Below are positions 8,906 through 13,115 of a DNA stretch of 13,115 bases, in pieces. The notes beneath the pieces are model-generated. The model made no database searches and was not told the DNA's origin. It saw nothing but the letters and a program-made list of their open reading frames with translations. Numbering within the stretch: position 1 is the stretch's first letter; each line of letters starts with the position of its first letter. A program made the position numbers and the translations under genes. The stretch is from Larix sibirica (taxonomy: Eukaryota > Streptophyta > Pinopsida > Pinales > Pinaceae): the NCBI GenBank assembly GCA_004151065.3, contig NWUY0300000861.1:64813-77927 (forward strand). The letters are read 5' to 3'.

Positions 8906-9825
8906 AAAGATACATATGCTTTGTGTCCTCTTCATTTTATTATTTATATGAATACAAAAGGATGGAGATTAATCATAGTTGACCGAATCTCCACATCTAA
9001 CTAATTAGCATAAAAGAAGGAGGAGATAACAAACTAACCATTAAATTCTACGTTCCTCATAAAAATGCCCAACAGGCTTTACAGGACATATCAATAAATA
9101 ATGCAGACTACAATGTATCAGGCTTCCAGCTATTGTGTTTACAGTATATTCATGTGTTTCTCTATGCGACTGGATTTTGATTTAGGTTCTGTTATAGGAT
9201 GTTATCTATTTTCAGCACACACTCCATTTATGAATTCATTGATCTGTTATTAACGTGGTTAGTTATGCATTGCCATTTAGCTTAACACAGATTTCTGCTA
9301 CTCTGTTATTCCTGGGGTATCAGGGCAGTTCAATTACTTTTTCTTAGTGTTTCTTATATGTTCCTTGGCACAATCATAGTGCACCCAACAATAAACGATG
9401 ATATGAAGACTGTTTTCCCAACTTCACATCCACCACCTAAAGTTGGACCCAGAAAGACAGGCAAACTATTATAAATAATGATAATGATAATAATATAAAT
9501 AAATAAATAAAACAACCTGTGACAGTAACAGTAGGCATGTTGTAAGGGGATACTGGGTTTCACGGAGATACAGATAGGGGTTGAGACCATCCTCTTGGGC
9601 ATGGAGTGAGACTTTAAACTGCTTCTGGTTGGTTGACTACAACTCAGCTTTGCTCGGGCTGTAAGGGATATAATCATATACCTGCAAAGGCCATCCAAGC
9701 CATCTGGCAGAACTGGAAGTCTGAACCCTTACCTCCTCAGCATGTTATTACAGAGGTCAGGTTTTTTTTGTGCTTTACACCTTTCGCTTGGCCAGGCAGG
9801 ACACTCAACTTTTTTCCCTGGCAGT
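8906..9825. other. No gene recognised
   Basis: I find no supportable gene on either strand. The minus-strand open frame 9698-9354 has low-complexity Ile/Tyr stretches coming from a microsatellite and no domain. The stretch contains AT-rich unique-looking DNA and the microsatellite at 9471-9513. Confidence 0.4.
9471..9513. repeat. AT-rich microsatellite (ATAATG/AAAT type)
   Basis: Imperfect ATA/ATG trinucleotide units (AATAATGATAATGATAAT) pass into four AAAT tetranucleotide units. It is simple sequence with no coding meaning. Confidence 0.85.
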
Positions 9826-10172
9826 TAAAAAAAAAGCGTGCTGTGTAATTAAAAAGGGAAAACAGACCGGCATGGTAGGTCTGGCTCCTGTAATCATCCA
9901 TTCATCTCCAAAAATTGTAAAAAATAATGGGTGAAACATTAACCCGATGATTGCGCTCAGGTGAATGAGAAACAAAGCTGATCCTCCTAGTTTATTGAGA
10001 CCCTCTAGGGTTGTCCCCCATGAACCTGTGTAATTAGTTGTCGTACAGTGTCATCATGCGATGATCACAACCTTACAGGAATCGAACCCGTTGAAGCATG
10101 GACAGGATAGGAATCAAACCTAGGACTTGCCCCCGGCAGGTGGGCTGCTCTACCACCTAGGTGCATACCCTC
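9826..10172 (-). mobile_element. tRNA-derived SINE-like element
   Basis: Read on the minus strand from about 10170, the sequence begins like a tRNA gene: a box A-like TAGGTGGTAGAGCAG at 10160-10146, then a box B-like GGTTTGATTCC at 10120-10110, and a second, closer match to the box B consensus, GGTTCGATTCC, at 10089-10079. These are the internal RNA polymerase III promoter elements. About 250 bp of non-tRNA body follow, ending in a T-run at 9835-9827 (the A-run of the plus strand). The length of about 345 bp suits a plant SINE. It lacks a full cloverleaf, so it is not a tRNA gene. Ends are approximate and I could not identify a target duplication. Confidence 0.65.
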
Positions 10173-10194
10173 TTAATGAGAAGCAACGTCATGT

Positions 10195-10262
10195 TTAGGT
10201 GTGGATTAATATTACAGCATCCCCCTTGTTCAGGTGTGGATTGATATTCCAACATCCCCCTC
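10195..10262 (-). repeat. 35-bp tandem duplication resembling a polypurine tract/LTR start
   Basis: Two near-identical units with GGTGTGGATT at 10198 and 10233 (offset 35 bp) each end in CATCCCCCT. On the minus strand each reads (G/A)AGGGGGATG followed by TGTTGGAATATCAATCC or its variant CTGTAATATTAATCC. Purine-rich GGGTTGAGGGGGA next to TGTTGGAATATC is typical of the junction between polypurine tract and 3' LTR in Ty1/copia-like elements. No partner LTR or primer-binding site was found, so this would be a small remnant. Confidence 0.4.
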
Positions 10263-10265
10263 AAC

Positions 10266-10431
10266 CCGCATCAATCTTTTTCAGAATCCATAACCCATGG
10301 TTGGCAAATGCTAGACCAAAGCCATTGAAAATCATGCCAAGCCCACCGTGCGCAAACCCAAGAACATCAATCTATACATCAATGAAACATCGCATGACTG
10401 CAGAGCTAATTGCATCAATTAGTGTTTTGTT
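10266..10431 (-). pseudogene. Coding-like remnant, unrecognised
   Basis: The minus strand gives NKTLIDAISSAVMRCFIDV, one stop, then IDVLGFAHGGLGMIFNGF, GLAFANHGLW and ILKKIDAG before a stop at the purine-rich motif. It looks protein-like and ends exactly where the polypurine-tract-like sequence begins, so it may be the 3' internal region of the same LTR element. I do not recognise the protein. The plus-strand frame over the same bases (10199-10435) is probably its shadow. Confidence 0.3.
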
Positions 10432-10523
10432 ATAATACAAATCGCAGAAACCCTTTAAAATTAAAAGCAGAAGAAGGGCACTCTCAAAACAGGAGAATCA
10501 ACAAGCTTAACGAAGAATCTCAC

Positions 10524-10676
10524 CTCTCTACCCGGATGATAAGATGATGAAGAAGATGATGAAGAAGTCTTGAGAAGGCTGGTTTCGGCATCTTCCACGC
10601 CCTCTGCAACAGGTATCAGCAACTCTCTATCTCTTGAACCCATCGAACTCTCACATTTGTCATCACCCATTGGCAT
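10524..10676 (-). CDS. COV1-like (LCV family) membrane protein, first exon only
   Basis: The minus strand opens with two close ATGs, at 10676 and 10670. The second gives MGDDKCESSMGSRDRELLIP, an acidic segment, a run of eight Ser and YHPGRE. The pattern MGSRDRELLIPVA, then a Ser-rich linker, then GRE is that of the cytosolic N terminus of plant LIKE-COV proteins, where the next exon would continue with the SKKFMTGC segment and transmembrane helices. The exon ends at 10524 with GAG followed by GTGAGA, a strong splice donor, in phase 0, the expected position. The second ATG fits the family better. Known role: COV1/LCV proteins are integral endomembrane proteins; COV1 restricts vascular differentiation in the stem and affects Golgi/vacuolar trafficking. 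No further exon was found downstream to 5956, so this is either a gene with a long first intron or a stranded fragment. A-T-rich boxes near 10703-10712 and 10727-10742 could serve as TATA, but that is weak. Confidence 0.75.
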
Positions 10677-10820
10677 GGATGATCAAAATTAACTACTATG
10701 CTGATATATATCAACAGTTGTCCGGTAATAAAATATAGTATAACAAAAGCAAAGATTCCTCTGCGACTGTTCCTTCTTCACCCTTGTAACAACGGGCTGT
10801 GAATTTTTGAACAACGATTC

Positions 10821-11151
10821 ATGGATGGATTCAGGAGTACGGGGAATCTAAACCAGTCTTATCTAACAAATTCTTCTGCCTCCAAGCCTGCGCTTGCCCT
10901 GACAGACCCCCTGTTTATTCAAAATGTTCAGGAAGCCAGGTCATATGGATGAATCACACATAAATAGGTCGATATGTGATACCGCAATTTGAAAATGTGG
11001 GTTTTGTGAGTACTAGAAAAGGAAATGTATGGACAACGTAAGAGTGGATTCTTTTGATACCTGCCATGGCGAGGTTGACTTGACCAACAACATTATCCAA
11101 ATACCTATGGAATCCGGTTCTTCAAGACAAGGACAAGGGTTCTGCATATAA
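10821..11151 (+). other. Two short coding-like frames, divergent from the COV1-like exon
   Basis: ATG 10821 opens 43 codons (MDGFRSTGNLNQSYLTNSSA, then LALTDPLFIQNVQEARSYG) to a TGA at 10950. ATG 11029 opens 40 codons (MDNVRVDSFDTCHGEVDLTN, then NNIIQIPMESGSSRQGQG) to a TAA at 11149. A possible splice donor, CCAG before GTCATA, lies at 10939. Composition is protein-like and AT-rich DNA surrounds both, but I recognise no family. They start only 145 bp from the COV1-like ATG on the opposite strand. They may be an unannotated divergent gene start, upstream ORFs or chance. Confidence 0.2.
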
Positions 11152-11738
11152 ACGCTCATTATTTTCATTTTCAGTGTTAAATCATATTTAATCCTGAGCG
11201 AAGTCTTTCATAAGAGCGATACATTGATTTCGCTGGACCCATTCCTTTTTATTATAATTTAACTTAATGAAGTGGGTGACAAAAAAAAGTAACTTAATGA
11301 TTCATATGCAAGATGTAAACAAGGAAATTCATATTCAGCATCTAAAGAAATGAAGGGACTGAAGTTACCCATTTGATAAAGCTATACATTAAATTTCACT
11401 ATGGGCCTTTCTTTTTATTCAAATTTTAAATTAATTAAATTATATTATATTTTAAATTTAAATATATAATGAAAATATAATTTAGAGTTAAAATTATAAT
11501 CATTTTAATTATTGAAAATATGGGAGTAATGATGAGGTGGCAGGTGTGGGATCTTAATCGATTATGAAGGAAATAAAAAGTTTTCTTATAAATGGCGAAT
11601 GGGTTAATCAACAAATAGTTAGGCAGAGAGGTATGCTTATCAGTGGGATTAGGACTCATCATTTCTCTTAAGATATCCAAAGTTTTGATCTTAGGTGATT
11701 TTTTCTTAGTGATTTCTTAGGCAAGAAAAAGACTTGCA
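11152..11738. other. No gene recognised; very AT-rich tract at 11410-11515
   Basis: The central 100 bases are almost entirely A and T (AAATTTTAAATTAATTAAAT and similar), with short internal palindromes. Such tracts occur in matrix-attachment regions and in intergenic plant DNA, but nothing more specific can be claimed. The minus-strand frame 11680-11435 is low-complexity Ile/Leu/Asn and not a gene. Confidence 0.45.
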
Positions 11739-12787
11739 ATGACGAATAGAACTTGGGTCGACTTCAGCGTAGAAATCGGGATAACCTACAGCAGATCAAG
11801 GAAGTGAATATTATCCATATTCGTTGACATAACAACACAAAAGTGGATATGCATGCCATACGAGGAATTCTTGTTTTAAATGGGGGTCATCACCAATGTC
11901 GATGGCTCCCTTAGGCTAGCCTCAACTTACCTCCTCTCACATTATGAACCACATATGACTAATGGTGGGCATGTCAGACATTTGGCTCATCTTAATTGTC
12001 TTGGGCACGTGGCTTGAGGGGAATTTAATCTCCAACATGGGAGAGCCTTCTCGCACATTCTATGAGGTAAATGACTTGGCTCTACATTTGTGGTGTATAG
12101 CATTGTTGTTTGGTGATGTTATTGCTAGTGGGACATCTTTGTAAAAGGATTCCCACAAAATAGCAGACTACGATAGCTTTATTGTTGTCGACTCGAGAGA
12201 TTATGGTTGGGCGATGAAGCGGCAGGATTTTCAATGCAGTATACAGGTATTTCCTTGAAATCTCCCCCCATTTTGTTAATTCCGTGAGTTCACAATTTGG
12301 TGGGAAAGTCTGGGATTTCTCTAAGAGAAATTTTTCTTCAAGGTTTCGAGACCTTGAAGAAAAATTTGGGAGTTCTAAGTAGCATGCCCAATTCTGGATG
12401 GAGTTATGCACTTGGAGAAATCTAGGGAGCAATACGATACCTATGTATCATGATGAATAGGTTAAACTCCTAGCTTGAAGGGGTTATTGTTGCAGTAGAA
12501 CAACTCTCCTACCACATTGCGCAGTTGGACTCCAGGTTTGATGACCTGGAAACTGAAGTCAAGGAACAAAGGGACAGCTGGAAAGGCTTACCACAGCCTC
12601 TAAAACGCATTAGGGAATATTAATGGGAGTTCATTTGCAAAATACCCCTTGCAAAAACTCCAAGGTCATGGATGAGGACTCTACGCAACAGCCATATATG
12701 GTTCCCATTGACATCTCCAAGTCTCGTGAGCAAGAAGAAGGAAATCTGAACATTGAGGCAACTTTCAATGGGCTAGGTCATTTTTAG
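11739..12787 (+). pseudogene. Decayed plus-strand ORF set, unrecognised, probably retroelement-derived
   Basis: Protein-like text runs through three plus-strand segments. From ATG 11739 to the stop at 12015, one frame with two stops gives MTNRTWVDFSVEIGITYSRS, then VDITTQKWICMPYEEFL and SHYEPHMTNGGHVRHLAHL. From 11962 to 12258 another frame with one stop (12142) gives LGTWLEGNLISNMGEPSRTF, LALHLWCIALLFGDVIASG, and IVVDSRDYGWAMKRQDFQC. From 12453 to 12623, with one stop at 12471, LEGVIVAVEQLSYHIAQLD and SRFDDLETEVKEQRDSW form a short coiled coil. A final frame from 12668 to 12787 gives MDEDSTQQPYMVPIDISKSR and a Glu-rich tail. Indels and stops show it is dead. The order, a globular part followed by a coiled coil and an acidic tail, resembles the block at 6725-8095, but I see no sequence match between the two. 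Confidence 0.35.
12328..12367. repeat. Perfect 17-bp inverted repeat (hairpin) with 6-base loop
   Basis: The left arm 12328-12344 and the right arm 12351-12367 are exact reverse complements, AAATTTTTCTTCAAGGT and ACCTTGAAGAAAAATTT, with loop TTCGAG. It lies inside the decayed ORF set at 11739-12787. There is no T-tract after it that would suggest a Pol III terminator, and the stem is too short for a plant microRNA precursor. Confidence 0.9.
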
Positions 12788-13115
12788 TTTACAATTTATG
12801 CACTTTTTTTGTAAATTTCTACTTGGACAATATGTAAATGTTTTTAGTATTCAGTATTATGTTAGATGTCTTACTAGTACTATAGTATACCAAATTGATG
12901 GAGAATTTTGTAATACAGCGTTACTAGAACGACAACTAATTTATTAAATGAACTCAATATACTTTTTATTGTTATTTTTAACTTTTAAATATAAAAATTA
13001 TATTTATTTTAGTTTATATATATATATATATATGCCAAAAATGCATAAAATGTATGGGAGAGGAATTTTGAAATGTAACCTTTGCACTTTAAGCATATGA
13101 TATGAAAGTCCTTCA
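12788..13115. other. No gene recognised; AT-rich with (TA)n at 13014-13033
   Basis: AT-rich sequence follows the last stop of the decayed ORF set. It contains a run of about ten TA units and no supportable gene, terminator or RNA. Confidence 0.5.

Noticed and set aside
9354-9698. 114-residue minus-strand open frame
   Set aside because: A run of Ile/Tyr residues comes straight from the microsatellite at 9471-9513, and no domain is recognisable.
10079-10172. A genuine tRNA gene on the minus strand
   Set aside because: Box A- and box B-like motifs are present, but acceptor stem pairing, anticodon arm and a normal 72-90 nt layout cannot be made, and a long non-tRNA body follows. It fits a SINE better.
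1-13115. CRISPR array, bacterial operon or phage-defence system
   Set aside because: No regularly spaced short repeats, no ribosome-binding-site-led gene clusters, and spliced plant exons are present.

Overview
This window looks like plant nuclear DNA from a large, repeat-rich genome, most likely a gymnosperm. The reasons are spliced exons of two plant housekeeping-type genes with GT-AG introns, decayed non-LTR retrotransposons (LINEs), a tRNA-derived SINE, AT/AC microsatellites and long stretches without genes. The gymnosperm call is inference from the style of the LINE peptides and the low gene density. Nothing here looks bacterial, and most open frames are chance or remnants of repeats.

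Two protein genes are recognisable, both on the minus strand. (1) Four consecutive internal exons of PRL1 (pleiotropic regulatory locus 1, the plant orthologue of PLRG1, a WD40 protein of the Prp19/NTC spliceosome-associated complex) lie at 5955-5892, 5777-5692, 5576-5475 and 5345-5262. All junctions are GT-AG and together they give 112 uninterrupted codons covering the end of WD repeat 1 to the start of WD repeat 4. (2) A single first exon of a COV1-like membrane protein (LCV family) lies at 10676-10524 and ends in a good splice donor. I could find the remaining exons of neither gene in the window. Having a first exon of one gene upstream of internal exons of another, on the same strand, is the main structural puzzle here.

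The rest is repeats. 1-1075 has no gene. 1076-1528 is a tandem pair of about 230 bp, each copy opening with a TG microsatellite. 1740-4010 is the reverse-transcriptase and zinc-finger half of a dead LINE on the minus strand, secondarily rearranged into a near-perfect 299-bp direct duplication with an 81-bp segment inverted between the copies. 4011-5261 and 5956-6245 flank the PRL1 exons and are probably intron. 6246-8359 looks like one plus-strand insertion, bounded by a 9-bp direct repeat. It carries an RNase H-like domain, then unrecognised decayed ORFs including a coiled-coil stretch, and ends in a (TA)n(CA)n tail. 8496-8905 is a minus-strand LINE endonuclease fragment beside a poly-C run and an undetermined base. 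9826-10172 is a tRNA-derived SINE, and next to it a duplicated polypurine-tract/LTR-start-like motif. 11739-12787 is a second set of decayed plus-strand ORFs, unrecognised, with a 17-bp perfect hairpin.

I see no pathway or operon-like cooperation. The two genes act in unrelated processes (splicing/ubiquitin signalling and vascular patterning/endomembrane), and the elements between them are mostly inactive.
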